Source: Megaleporinus macrocephalus
Lineage: Eukaryota > Chordata > Actinopteri > Characiformes > Anostomidae
Reading direction: 5' to 3'
DNA: 64,000 nucleotides
NCBI GenBank assembly: GCA_021613375.1
Contig: CM038722.1
Coordinates: 26,522,941 to 26,586,940, forward strand
The notes beneath the pieces are model-generated. The model had not been told where the DNA came from. It made no database searches and saw only the letters and a list, made by a program, of their open reading frames with translations. The number at the start of each line of letters is the position of its first letter. Within the stretch, counting starts at the first letter, position 1. Shown here one piece after another: positions 36,615 to 62,089 of the stretch. The translations under genes were made by a program, and so were the position numbers.

Positions 36615-37919
36615 CATACAGACATACAGACATACATAAATAAATAATAAAATTTGGATATATGCGTATATAGGGATCCCATGGTATAATGTTGTGCTTA
36701 AGTCACAATGCAATACTATTACGAATTAGTGATATGCTGACAATTGTGGTAGCATATATATTGTGATATGTCCCCCCCAGAAAACTTTGCTCTGTCATAG
36801 ACACATAGTAATCCACTGCCCTTGACATCCACACGTTCCAACCAGCTTAATGCAAACTTTTCTACTTTACTTAAACCAGGTGGTTTTACTGTTATAGAAC
36901 CAAAACTACACAGGCACAAGTATCAATGTTTGGAAAAACATTATGTATATGAGATGAATTATGTAATAAAATATCAACACTTGGCATCTGTGTATTAGCG
37001 CTATGTTGCTATGCAAAGTGTTATGATAATATGCAATACTGTATTAATTCCTATGCCACCCATAATACGTGTATTCCAGCCAAACTGTGAGTAGATTTTA
37101 CGACTTGTAGTTACAGCTTTGCTTGAGGTTGTTCTTTGGCCCACTTGGTTTGTCTTTCTGCTGGTGGCAAAATTGTCAAGCTGTTAAAATGCTGAGGAGA
37201 TTTAGGCCAGTTTTTGAGGAGGGGGTCTGTTTGCTTCCAAAGCATTCTTTTCTCACACGAGGAACTGGTCTGAAACCTGCAAAACAGAGAAAACAGGGGT
37301 CCACCCCTCTTCCCTCTTGTGAAAACAACAGTCCACTGTGGTGGTTCCTTCTCGCAGATCAGTGAAATGATGTCATTGCTGTGTGGAGTCCATTTGAAAC
37401 AGCCTTGTATGAGAGTTTCTTCAGCGTTCAGGCTGAGAAGCGCAAGGCTGTTGCAAGGGAGAGGCTCTGTCCTTTACCCCTTAGGCCTCCAGCTTGTTTG
37501 CACAAGTCAGCCATCATGAGTTATAGGGTCCGAGAAACGCTGACTCAAGCATTTGGAGTGCCAGCCGTTCGTCTTGCTTCAGTAGTTTGGGAAGTGAATT
37601 AAATATCCTGCAAAATCATCAAGAGGTTTAGGCAGGATCATCTCCTCTCGGTGGTACCTAGTGCTGGGAGATGTATGATCTCTCTCAGCATACTGAACAA
37701 CAATACTGATTTTTACATTCAGCAGTATTGATAGACAATTAACAGATAACCACAATGCATGCCATTCGCTGGATGCCTAAACTGTCCGAGAGATTAAAAA
37801 CCTTTCAGAATTCAGTTAATGTTTGGTTAGAGTTTATAACATTGGGAGTGGGCGATATGAAAAATGCTACCCTAGCAAGGCATTTTTAGAACACGTGATT
37901 TCTTTAATTTAAAAAAGAA

Positions 37920-38095
37920 TTGGAACAGTGTGTTGTTGTTGTCCAAAGAAAAACACATATCTACGATTTTTGTTTTTATGTATCAGTTGAACAGCTTCTG
38001 TTGACAGTGTGAAGATGAACAGCCCAATAAGAAATGCACCAAAATAGCTTGGAATAAATTCTAGTTCAATTTACTTCATTGTGTATCCACTAAAT
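37920..38095. mobile_element. Copy of the GTCCAAAG-type MITE family (worn)
   Basis: Has 'gttgttgtccaaagaaaaac' and, further on, 'gcaccaaaatagcttgga' and 'ctagttcaatttactt'. More diverged than the 36.4-kb copy. Confidence 0.55.
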
Positions 38096-38184
38096 GCTCA
38101 GAACAGCAAGTTGTTTCGCTACATTGATTATTATTATTATTGTTATAATTCATTATTAACTTAATGATAACTTATAGTATGGCA

Positions 38185-38400
38185 CTGTCCCCTCACAGCA
38201 AGGCGATCCAGGTTGGATTCCTGGAACGGACCGTTCTTTGTGGATATTGCATGTTCTCCCCGTGCTTCAGTTCAAAGACATGCATGTTAGGTTGATTGGG
38301 CACTCTAAATTGTCCAATGACGCTGCGATTGGCTCCAACTCTCCCGTGACCCCATCTAGCGGGGTAAAGTGGAAGATAATGAATGGATGGATGATAACTT
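38185..38400 (+). repeat. SINE-like fish dispersed repeat, copy 3
   Basis: Runs from 'cactgtcccctcacagcaag' through 'catgttctccccgtgctt' and 'cactctaaattgtcc' to an 'atgaatggatggatga' tail. Same orientation as the copy at 13.5 kb and the best preserved tail of the three. Confidence 0.75.
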
Positions 38401-39052
38401 AAAAATCATCTGTTACTGTGATATAGAAAATATCACAATATTGAATTTTGGTATGTAATCAGGACACAGATGTAGAGTATATGTAACTCGGAGTGGTTTG
38501 GATAGTTTGCCTGGTTTAGTCTAGCATTTCAAGCTCAGGGCTGCTAAAGTTTTAATGGGGTGCCGGACATGATCTAAAAGTAATTTCACTTGAAAAAAAG
38601 CCTCAGTATCAGATTCAGTCAAGGCCTGATCACCGCTGCTCAGTCCTGCTTTGTGTCTGTTTGACAAGGCCGGGCTTGTTTAACACTTCAAGGCCCTACA
38701 CTTTCCATTCCAATCATTTAGATAAAGACATCAGTCAGTGTCTATTCATTCCTCCTTTGTGCAGTAATTTAATCGAGTTAAAAGGTGGCCCACAGCTGCG
38801 AGGCGAGGTTAATGGTTGATCTTCTGAAGTCTGGCGGCAACTTCAAAGTGCTTCTTTTGGGTTTGCACCTATGTTAATGGGCCTGTGATCGCTTTCCCTT
38901 TTAAGAAGAATGTTCCCTCATAGTCACTCTCCCCATCAAGAGCTGCATACGAGCCTAAAGCTAATCTGGACGTCACTGAATCTCGGTGTTCATAATATCA
39001 ATCTCGTTCTTTTCCCCCTCCAGATTGAATTTTCAGGTCAAGGGATTTAAAG

Positions 39053-52110
<13,058 letters not shown>

Positions 52111-53069
52111 TGAAGTGTAAATACAGGGCTCCATTAACCGACACGCCAGCGTTTACTTTGCGTCGTCACTCAGCTGTTTTAGAGTATCAAGGGTTCACGG
52201 ACGTATAATCAGTGCTATGTGTGTCTCGTTAAACTGTGACTAGACCTGAAATTTCTAAATGTCCTCACTGAGACGAGGCAGCGTTCTGTGGCTCGAAAGC
52301 AGGCGGCAACACAAATTCTCAGAATCTGAGTGTAAACATACGGTAGAGTTCCGGGATATTTTTAGATGTTCCTCACTGGGCTCTGGAATTTGGAAAATGT
52401 CAGTTAGTGCACTTTTGTGTGACCCCACAATCTGTATATCAGAGTACTGTCATATAAGAAATTGGTATGTGTAGTGCAGTTCTCTTATTATTGCTAGTGG
52501 TGCCAACATTAGTGATAATAACATGATAGTAAATGATAAACTCCTCTCATTTTTAATTACTGCTTTTGCATTTTTCTTCTTTGACCCTTTCACCCATGTT
52601 TTTCGGCCCAGGCTGAAGCCCAGCTGTGCTTTATGTTGCTATTATTGAACCGAATGATTGTAACCCTCTCGTACAAAAACAGCTTTTAAAGCAAAACCTT
52701 CAGCACCTTCAGCAGAATGTGCTGGACAGTGCCACAGGACACCAAAGAATAAATCAGCCCTAATTATTATTATTATTATTATTATTATTTTTTAGTAATA
52801 GTAGTATTAGTATTATTGTGAATATATTGTATATAAGTCTTCCAGGAACTAGAAAGGGTTCTGTCATTGTTAGTCACATAAACTTTTTTTTTTCTTTCTT
52901 TTTTTAGAGGTGTACAATGACCAAAACTGCATTGGTTTCAGATATTTGCTTAGAAATAATACATCAGTTATCGGAGAGATGTTTAGATTTCACAGATGTA
53001 TTTTAAACCTATGGTGATGTAATTATTGTACATTGGAAGACCAGAATCTCTAGGAGATGCTGGGTTGCT

Positions 53070-53398
53070 AGGGCTGTGTAAAACCTGGCAATACCATACA
53101 TATCATAATAAAGAAGATATGATTCAGTATGTTGTAATATATTGAAGTGCAGCAAACAATGTGATAAACTGTTTTATAGTATAAAACCCACACCACTATA
53201 TACATAGGGTTGCTAATGCTAATGTTAGTGGGTTGCCAGTATGATACTTGTTTACACTGCTGTGAAAGAGTCTGATGGCTGAAGATACAATACAACACTG
53301 CTGTTTAGGGCTCAGAGGTTCAAACACAACACTAAATAATAATAATATTAATTAATATTGCTATAAATAAGTGTATTGATATTTTTTCACACTCCTGT
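53070..53398 (+). mobile_element. Same hAT MITE family as 43.1 kb, worn copy D
   Basis: Starts 'agggctgtgtaaaacctgg', has 'cacaccactatata' and 'ctcagaggttcaaacacaac', and ends 'tttttcacactcctgtgg'. More diverged than copies A to C, so probably older. Confidence 0.65.
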
Positions 53399-54777
53399 GG
53401 GCCACTGTGCTCTTTCTTTATTGCATCTGTAGCCCTACTGAATGTTATGTATCTATGTAATGCTAGGTCCAGTCCCAGTGTTTATGTATAAGCATTGCTT
53501 ATGGCAGATATACATCTTACAGATACTGACAATGCTGGTGTATGCCTACTTGTTAGGTACTATATACTCTTTTTGCTAAGACTGTTATCTCTCCATGGTG
53601 CTTAAATCTCAGAGCACCCATTAGATTTTAAAGCCTAGTATCGAGTTCCAGTATTGTTCTGACGGGTTAACTTCATCAGCCTTGTCTTATTTATGACCTT
53701 GTCTTATTTATGTCTTTTGGGTCAACTAGGAACCCGATACCTATATCGGTTCGGTTTGTAGGCTGCAACATTTTAACATGGACCAGATGCATAGAGTTTC
53801 TAATGGCCCCTGCTTTCTGTACGGCATCTCAGTGACTCAGCTGCTAGCGGTGGCTAGTCACTAAATCCAGACCGCTCGCTTTAGGAAAATGGATCAGCTC
53901 CTGTGACACTCCACCACTCGTAGCCCTCCTCAGGCGACAGGGCTAGCTCTGTCCACAGGCCACTTCCATTGCACACTCAAGTTAGATTTTGCTGGCGCTC
54001 AGCTGTCGACATGCACGACTTTATTGCTGGCCGTAACCAAGTACTAATGTTTACAGGGCTGTGGCCTCTCAGGTTGTCCTGCACTGTTATCAGGTTCCAA
54101 CCACAAACCACACAGAACCTCTCAAAGATCACATCCTCTGCTGTTCTAGAGCAGCTAAAGGGGTTTAGCTATAATATTTGTTTGAAGATGTCCAGCTGTT
54201 ACAACTGAAATTCTTATAACCCTGTTACTACTTACATTCTTCTAGTATGTGCCTGGTGACTAAAGCTTTTGTCTAAAGCTCCACTCCTGCTTTAGATCTA
54301 CAGGTGTTTCTGTCCATCTTTCCACTGTGAGAAAAACAACTCAACACTATGTCTGAAGGTGTGTAGCTGTTAACAGTTTATAAAATAAAATAGATTAAAA
54401 AAACAACATTTGCAGTCAAACAAAGAACATGCTGGTGTCAGGATTGATCACTCCAGTGCCCAGAAAATACAACCAACTTCTAAAACTAAACTTCTAAATC
54501 TCTGCAGATTCCTTTTAAAAAACTGCTTTCTGAAAGGAATTGAGACTGTAATAAAAACAAATGGTGTATACACTAAATACTGAAAATAATTCTAATTAAT
54601 TGTTATTGTTTAGTTGACATTTTCTTTTACAACCTCGATTCCAAACCTTGAAGTTGCAAAATGTAAATAAAAACAATGCAATGTTATGCACATCATTTTA
54701 ACCCTATATATAATTGAAAATAGGGCAAAGACAACATAGGAAATGCTGAAACTAAGAAATTCTGTTGTGTTTTGAAA

Positions 54778-54779
<2 letters not shown>

Positions 54780-54862
<83 letters not shown>
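54780..54862. repeat. (AT)n microsatellite
   Basis: About 41 AT units, immediately left of a MITE end. Confidence 0.95.
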
Positions 54863-54865
<3 letters not shown>

Positions 54866-55232
54866 TGCAGGGTATCGCCACTGATTTCCCGGATCGATTC
54901 GATCCCGATTCACAAGGTCCCAATTCAATTCAATTTCCGATTCGCTTTAATTCAATATGGATTCATTTAGAGATATATCAGTTACAATAATATGTTTTGT
55001 TTGATTTTGAAAAGAGATTTTCAGAGAACTAATGTGGTAAATGTACAAGGAACACTCAACCTACCATTACTAAAAACATTAGTGTTTATATGTTTATATT
55101 ACAGTCATGGTTTCTGAATTCAAGGGGGCTGGAATTTTAAAGGTCGATCTCGGGTTTATACGAATCGATATCGGATTATTCAAATGAAGATCGATTTGAA
55201 TCGAAAATTAGTTTTTTTTGAACACACCCGCC
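54863..55232. mobile_element. hAT-like MITE ('gattcgatcccgattcac')
   Basis: The left part 'gcagggtatcgccactgatt' and then 'gattcgatcccgattcac', and the right part 'ttttttttgaacacacccgc', mirror a common fish MITE pattern (ends like AGGGTGTC with GATTCGATTC words inside). No clear target duplication was read. Confidence 0.55.
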
Positions 55233-56325
55233 GTGTGTAATGCTAAAAAAATCCCAGTGTTTGGTTATTATGTAACAGGCCAGTAAAATCATAGGGTATA
55301 AACAGAGCATCCCAGAGAGAATGAGCCAGTCAGTGGTAAAGATAGGGTAAGATAGTAGTAAGTGTTTGGGTGCTAAACTGACCTGCCTGCGGTCCAGCCC
55401 GGTCACCCGCTCAAGTCATTTGGAGCGTTACGACAGGACAACAGCAAAACTGGAAATATTTTACTTTCAAGTCTTCTCAGTTCCCAAATGCTTTGTTAAA
55501 AGAAGAGGTGATGGTAAAGAGGTGGTAAACGAATTTAAAGAATTTTCAGTTTTAACACTTGGTGTGTTGTACGTTAAATATAGATTTTAAATGATTTGCA
55601 CACATTGCATTCAGTTTATATTAAAATGTTGCATATTTACATTTTGTACATTTACATACAGTAGAATACAATACAGTGTATACAGTAATCAGTTCTCTGT
55701 TCTCTCTTAGATCTGTGCCTGTATGACAAATAATCCCTTTTATGTATCCTCTTAGTTATCATTGGCCTGTATATCCAACAGAAATGTTGAAGGTCAGGAT
55801 TCTTCATCTAAGCCCGGTGCTGACAGCTCTGCATCCGGATAGGTCATTAAATCAAAAGGGAAACTGTTTACTGCTTAACATTTCCTTCTGAATGTAGCAC
55901 TTGTCTATTGAAATGAGAGTTTTGAACAAACGTGCGTACAGATGTCTGATGCAAAACTGATTTCTTTCTGGAACTAGATATTTGGGTGTATTACACATGG
56001 GAACCGGTTTTATTTTGACTTATGGGTGTATGTTGCATTCTCTGGCTAAAGTGAATCTGGCTGTCCAACAGCATTCCTACTGGCAAACGTACATGCATAC
56101 TAGTGAGGTATAATTATCTGTCAATGAGTGCATCTGGCTGAAGGAGGAGATAACAGATTCCACAGGGCCAGACTTTTGCTTGTGAACTGAAGCAGAGGAA
56201 TTTTTTTATGAATCTTAGACATCCATTCATGTTCTGTTCCTGCAAGCCTAACCCTTAATATGATAATAGTTTATCACAAGATTAAGAAACTAAAGCATTT
56301 TAGCTACAACAACGCCAGCTACCAT

Positions 56326-57756
56326 TTACATTGTGTGAAATTTTCATGGTTAGTGGACCAATAGAAGTGCTCCAAAAAGGCTTGGAAAAATGTCTGGTTC
56401 AACTGACTTACATTAAAAGTAAAGAAGTTTTTTAACCTTTCCTGTAAAGTTGCCATGTAGGAGATGCATGTTTTTCTTTGGACAGCGACAATATACCACC
56501 AGTCAAATACTACCAGTCAAATGTTTAAAACACTACCAGTCAAACGTTTTAGATCAATACCAGTCAAACGTTTTAGATCAATACCAGTCAAACGTTTTAG
56601 ATCAATACCAGTCAAACGTTTTAGATTCACTACCAGTCAAATGTTTAAAACACTACCAGTCAAACGTTTTAGATACACTACCAGCCAAACGTTTTAGATA
56701 CACTACCAGTCAAACGTTTTAGATACACTACCAGTCAAACGTTTTAGATACACTACCAGCCAAACGTTTTAGATACACTACCAGCCAAACGTTTTAGATA
56801 CACTACCAGCCAAACGTTTTAGACACACTACCAGCCAAACGTTTTAGATACACTACCAGCCAAACGTTTTAGATACACTACCAGTCAAACGTTTTAGATA
56901 CACTACCAGCCAAACGTTTTAGATACACTACCAGTCAAACGTTTTAGATACACTACCAGTCAAACGTTTTAGATACACTACCAGCCAAACGTTTTAGATA
57001 CACTACCAGTCAAACGTTTTAGATACACTACCAGTCAAACGTTTAAAACTGTTCTCAAATGTTTGACCAGTAGTGTTCTAAAACTTTTGACCTTACGTTC
57101 TATGTAAGTTATGAGTTTGTGTATTTTTTGTGTTTTAGCCCAGCAGTGTTCTCCACTACAATATCTAACATACATTACACAAATATGTCATACAACCATT
57201 GGAGATCTCTTCACAGCAATGAAGAAAAGCAGTGATGTAAAGGCTAATAAATACAGACATGATATTTGGCTTACTATCAGTAACATTCGCTATCTGCCAT
57301 CCTTCAGCATTTACCAGCTATCAGTGATATCCAGCACACAAACAAACAAACAAACAAAGCAACACAACACTCTCCTTCAAAGAGCTACAGTTCAAAGCCT
57401 TCAAGATCATCAGACTATCAGATCATCAACATCATCAGAGGGAGGGTTTCCTAGCCTTTTAACCAGAAACCATATCATATCATTAACCATATCATTCTAG
57501 AGAGTACTGTAGTATAGCAAAAGGCAAAAAGACTTGTTTACAACATCTGTATTAATAGTTGGGATGTTTATCTTCAACAGTTTGCAACAGAAACCAACAA
57601 ACTGCTAAGAATGCTGTGAATCTCCACCACCAAGCTGTAGTATTCATATTCGTTAATGCCCAGTGACTCTATGTTTTTTGACAGTATTAAGTTATATCAG
57701 CAGATATTATACTTTATTGAATATTAAAGCTGCTTAAAATGAGTTATTGTTCAATA
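56326..57756 (+). repeat. Direct duplication, copy 1 (1.43 kb)
   Basis: Begins 'ttacattgtgtgaaattttc' with a MITE-family fragment. It then has a 25-bp minisatellite (about 56500-57045) and a closing motif 'ctcaaatgtttgaccagtag', followed by about 650 bp of non-repetitive sequence ending 'gagttattgttcaat'. Copy 2 follows almost at once ('aac' is the only spacer), so this is a tandem duplication. The 129-codon ORF at 57111-57500 lies in the non-repetitive part; it has no recognisable similarity. Confidence 0.93.
56500..57045 (+). repeat. 25-bp minisatellite, short version (~21 units)
   Basis: Unit 'cactaccagtcaaacgtttt' plus 'agata', exact 25-bp period (56701, 56726). The first units are variants with 'gatcaatac' or 'atgtttaaaac', then regular 'accagtc'/'accagcc' subtypes follow in mixed order. 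It ends at the inverted motif 'aaatgtttgaccagtagtg'. Confidence 0.95.
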
Positions 57757-59880
57757 ACTTACATTGTGTGAAATTTTCATGGTTAGTGGACCAATAGAAG
57801 TGCTCCAAAAAGGCTTGGAAAAATGTCTGGTTCAACTGACTTACATTAAAAGTAAAGAAGTTTTTTAACCTTTCCTGTAAAGTTGCCATGTAGGAGATGC
57901 ATGTTTTTCTTTGGACAGCGACAATATACCACCAGTCAAATACTACCAGTCAAATGTTTAAAACACTACCAGTCAAACGTTTTAGATCAATACCAGTCAA
58001 ACGTTTTAGATCAATACCAGTCAAACGTTTTAGATCAATACCAGTCAAACGTTTTAGATTCACTACCAGTCAAACGTTTTAGATTCACTACCAGTCAAAT
58101 GTTTAAAACACTACCAGTCAAACGTTTTAGATACACTACCAGTCAAACGTTTTAGATCACTACCAGTCAAACGTTTTAGATTCACTACCAGTCAAATGTT
58201 TAAAACACTACCAGTCAAACGTTTTAGATACACTACCAGCCAAACGTTTTAGATACACTACCAGTCAAACGTTTTAGATACACTACCAGCCAAACGTTTT
58301 AGATACACTACCAGTCAAACGTTTTAGATACACTACCAGTCAAACGTTTTAGATACACTACCAGCCAAACGTTTTAGATACACTACCAGCCAAACGTTTT
58401 AGATTCACTACCAGTCAAATGTTTAAAACACTACCAGTCAAACGTTTTAGATACACTACCAGCCAAACGTTTTAGATACACTACCAGTCAAACGTTATAG
58501 ATACACTACCAGTCAAACGTTTTAGATACACTACCAGCCAAACGTTTTAGATACACTACCAGTCAAACGTTTTAGATACACTACCAGTCAAACGTTTTAG
58601 ATACACTACCAGCCAAACGTTTTAGATACACAACCAACCAAACGTTTTAGATACACTACCAGCCAAACGTTTTAGATACACAACCAACCAAACGTTTTAG
58701 ATACACTACCAGCCAAACGTTTTAGATACACAACCAACCAAACGTTTTAGATACACTACCAGTCAAACGTTTTAGATACACTACCAGCCAAACGTTTTAG
58801 ATACACTACCAGTCAAACGTTTTAGATACACTACCAGCCAAACGTTTTAGATACACTACCAGCCAAACGTTTTAGATACACTACCAGCCAAACGTTTTAG
58901 ATACACTACCAGCCAAACGTTTTCAAACGTTTTAGATACACTACCAGTCAAACGTTTTAGATACACTACCAGCCAAACGTTTTAGATACACTACCAGTCA
59001 AACGTTTTAGATACACTACCAGTCAAACGTTTAAAACTGTTCTCAAATGTTTGACCAGTAGTGTTCTAAAACTTTACACTACCAGTCAAACGTTTTAGAT
59101 ACACTACCAGCCAAACGTTTTAGATACACTACCAGTCAAACGTTTTAGATACACTACCAGTCAAACGTTTAAAACTGTTCTCAAATGTTTGACCAGTAGT
59201 GTTCTAAAACTTTTGACCTTACGTTCTATGTAAGTTATGAGTTTGTGTATTTTTTGTGTTTTAGCCCAGCAGTGTTCTCCACTACAATATCTAACATACA
59301 TTACACAAATATGTCATACAACCATTGGAGATCTCTTCACAGCAATGAAGAAAAGCAGTGATGTAAAGGCTAATAAATACAGACATGATATTTGGCTTAC
59401 TATCAGTAACATTCGCTATCTGCCATCCTTCAGCATTTACCAGCTATCAGTGATATCCAGCACACAAACAAACAAACAAACAAAGCAACACAACACTCTC
59501 CTTCAAAGAGCTACAGTTCAAAGCCTTCAAGATCATCAGACTATCAGATCATCAACATCATCAGAGGGAGGGTTTCCTAGCCTTTTAACCAGAAACCATA
59601 TCATATCATTAACCATATCATTCTAGAGAGTACTGTAGTATAGCAAAAGGCAAAAAGACTTGTTTACAACATCTGTATTAATAGTTGGGATGTTTATCTT
59701 CAACAGTTTGCAACAGAAACCAAACAAACTGCTAAGAATGCTGTGAATCTCCACCACCAAGCTGTAGTATTCATATTCGTTAATGCCCAGTGACTCTATG
59801 TTTTTTGACAGTATTAAGTTATATCAGCAGATATTATACTTTATTGAATATTAAAGCTGCTTAAAATGAGTTATTGTTCA
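57757..59880 (+). repeat. Direct duplication, copy 2 (2.12 kb, expanded)
   Basis: Same content as copy 1. The non-repetitive portion (57060-57756 versus 59180-59880) appears identical by eye except for one A in 'gaaaccaa(a)caaactgc'. The size difference comes from the longer minisatellite and a repeat of the closing motif. The near-identity points to a very recent event, gene conversion, or an assembly artefact. Confidence 0.93.
57930..59175 (+). repeat. 25-bp minisatellite, long version (~48 units)
   Basis: About 44 units to 59035, then the closing motif 'ctcaaatgtttgaccagtag', then about four more units to 59170, then the closing motif again. At 58622-58745 a 50-bp dimer with 'cacaaccaaccaaacg' repeats three times. 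One slip ('aaacgttttcaaacgtttt') occurs at about 58920. There are no unique spacers. Confidence 0.95.
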
Positions 59881-61174
59881 ATGCAGGTGCAGTGTCTTCT
59901 ACTTCTTGCACAGCACAATATGTTTTTGCCCCCAAATTTTAGTATTTTAATGTTTGACAATCGTCCAATAGAGGGGCCGGTGTGAAGAACTTTACACTAA
60001 GATGCCAATTCAATATATGCAAAATGCCACATTCTGGACACGTTGGTTTTTAATCTCTGAAATGGTTACCCTTTGGTTACCATTTATTAATTTTTTTTTT
60101 TACCATCTATTATTTATGTATTACCATTTTAATGACTATTTTAACATGTAATGTAATTGCTACTACTCTAATGTAGATACCAGTTGAAGATTCCTATTTG
60201 GTTTACTTCTACAGCAGTGGTGCACATGAAGCTCAATAAATAAATATAGGAAGTGGATCAGGCTTATATAAAGCCAACACCCAGCCAATTAAAAAAGTCC
60301 TGGGTAGATTACATTGGTAGATATGCTGTGAGGTTTTTGGACATAAAATGCTGAATCCAACACCTGCATGCTAACATAGGAAAGCATTTTAGGAAGGTGG
60401 TTGCTTGTGATTGCGTGCTGTGGCAACAAGAGTGCTGTGCACAAGTAAGCATGCCCTTTGCCCTTTTACCTTGGGTGAGCTGCAGATAAGCCTATAGCAG
60501 ATTTTTCCATGGCTTGACCCGCTGGCTATTTGTACAGAAGTGTTTCAGCACTTGCGCTATCTCATAGTAAATTTAAACTTTGTCCTCAAAAACCAGCCAC
60601 TGAAACGCTGAAGGCCTAATTAAAATATAATCAGGGACCTGTTTCCCTGAAAAGCAACATAATACCGAGACCACCGCAACTATTAGAATGAATTTTCAAA
60701 GAGATTCTTTGTCTTTTAATAGCTTTGAGCTCTAAATGCATTTCCATACTTCTCTTTTGTATCTGAACAGTGAATGTGATGTCAGTGCGCTGTGTCTTAT
60801 TGGTGATCCCACTTTCTAACTGGGTTAGTCGGTCTAGGCTGGTTCTCGGTAGTTCAGTGACACTAACTTGTGTTTGTACTTGATTTTGGGCTGATTTGTA
60901 GCCAGTAGATTTCCTAAATATGTTTGCTGAGGTGACTAGCCTGTGGTTCTACATGTCTGTTAATCAAACATTAAACGAAAGAGTTACTTTAACTATTGGA
61001 ATCCAGCTGTAAGTAAACAGTGCTTAGGAAGCATCTCAATTGATCAGTGATACTGATTCCCAATAGTCAATGGGACGCATCTGTACTGTTTCATTTGTAT
61101 TGTACTTTTAATTAATGCTGTTGTATCGGTCATGTTATCTTTAATAGCAGTGTAAACAAATATAGCTCACACAG

Positions 61175-61405
61175 TAGGGCTGTGTATTGGCAAGAACCTG
61201 GCGATACAATACGTATCGTGATACAGCGGTCATGATTCAATATATTGCGATATATACTGCGATACTGCTAGCAAAGTGATATAAGGTGATTTTTCAAATA
61301 CTACTATTAAAACACACCACTGTATGAACAGGTTTGCCAATACTTACAATAGCATTGCGCCCTTGTGCTGCTTGTTATTGTTGAAGTGGAGCTAAAAATG
61401 GATTA
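61175..61405 (+). mobile_element. Same hAT MITE family, copy E, right-truncated
   Basis: Starts 'agggctgtgtattggcaag' and stops after 'gctaaaaatggattacgg', about two thirds through the family's sequence. 'acacagt' stands on both sides (just before the element and just after the break), which could be a target duplication of an already shortened copy, or chance. Confidence 0.75.
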
Positions 61406-62089
61406 CGGACACAGTGGTGGCTTTTTTTGGTGAATCTAATTTGTACTAATGTATCTTCTAAGCTTCTATTCATTATGAACTTTTGCAGATATGATTCAAC
61501 CAATAGGCTTTCCAAGTGCAACACTTTGGATGCTGTTAGCCTTGTTGGATTTTTTTCAGTGTATGAAAGCTCTCAGGTATAATTATAAATAACAATGACT
61601 GCTGCTGTTACAAACTCGCTTTGTCTCCAGAAATATGTGCAGGCTGCATAGCTGGTATATGTGCTAGCTGTAGCACAGTGCAAGGTCAACTTGACCAACT
61701 GTGGACTGCCGAAAGGGTGCTGATATGAGTAGTGACTGAGAGGAAAAGAGGCTCAAAATAGGTTTCTTTGTAACGGCGCAGAGCTTAAGAGGAGATACAT
61801 ACAGACAGAGGGAGGGAAAGGGGTGGGCTATGTAGGGCTGCTATTTGTACAAGAGAATCTGGCCTGAAGTAAAGAGTGTAGGGCATCTCTGGCAAACTGA
61901 GGGGGGTCCTCAGCCTGTCATCACATACACGGACGTGTACATTTTAGGCACTTGGGGATGTTATTATATTTAAAAAGCTATTTTTTCAGACAGGAAGCTT
62001 TTGTTTGCTCATCAGAATGCTTTATTTCTTCTTTTTTAATAATATATATACTGTAAGTAGTGATTTTTGCATGTGTCAGTGTGTTTATT

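Larger units (their letters stand above)
35054..39023 (+). other. NT5C2 intron 1
   Basis: Donor GTGAGT at 35054, acceptor at 39022-39023 after a long pyrimidine tract ('ttcttttccccctccag'). About 3.97 kb. It stays CpG-rich to about 35420, then turns AT-rich with MITE copies, TA microsatellites and a SINE-like repeat. No other exon was recognised. The 37.1-37.6 kb ORFs have no known similarity. Confidence 0.75.

Noticed and set aside
38200..38240. tRNA-like B-box ('ggttggattcctgg')
   Set aside because: Part of a dispersed SINE-like repeat. No cloverleaf could be formed from the surrounding bases.
57111..57500. 129-codon ORF, repeated exactly at 59237-59626
   Set aside because: The exact repeat follows from the duplication of the DNA. 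No recognisable family, no clear promoter or splice partners, and it lies inside an NT5C2 intron.
56450..58155. Repeat-protein-like ORFs with YQSNVLDQ or LPVKRFRS units
   Set aside because: They are translations of the 25-bp minisatellite. The 25-bp period shifts frame each unit, so no frame can stay open along the whole array.
56500..59175. CRISPR-like array
   Set aside because: Units follow each other head to tail with no unique spacers, and the DNA is from an animal.
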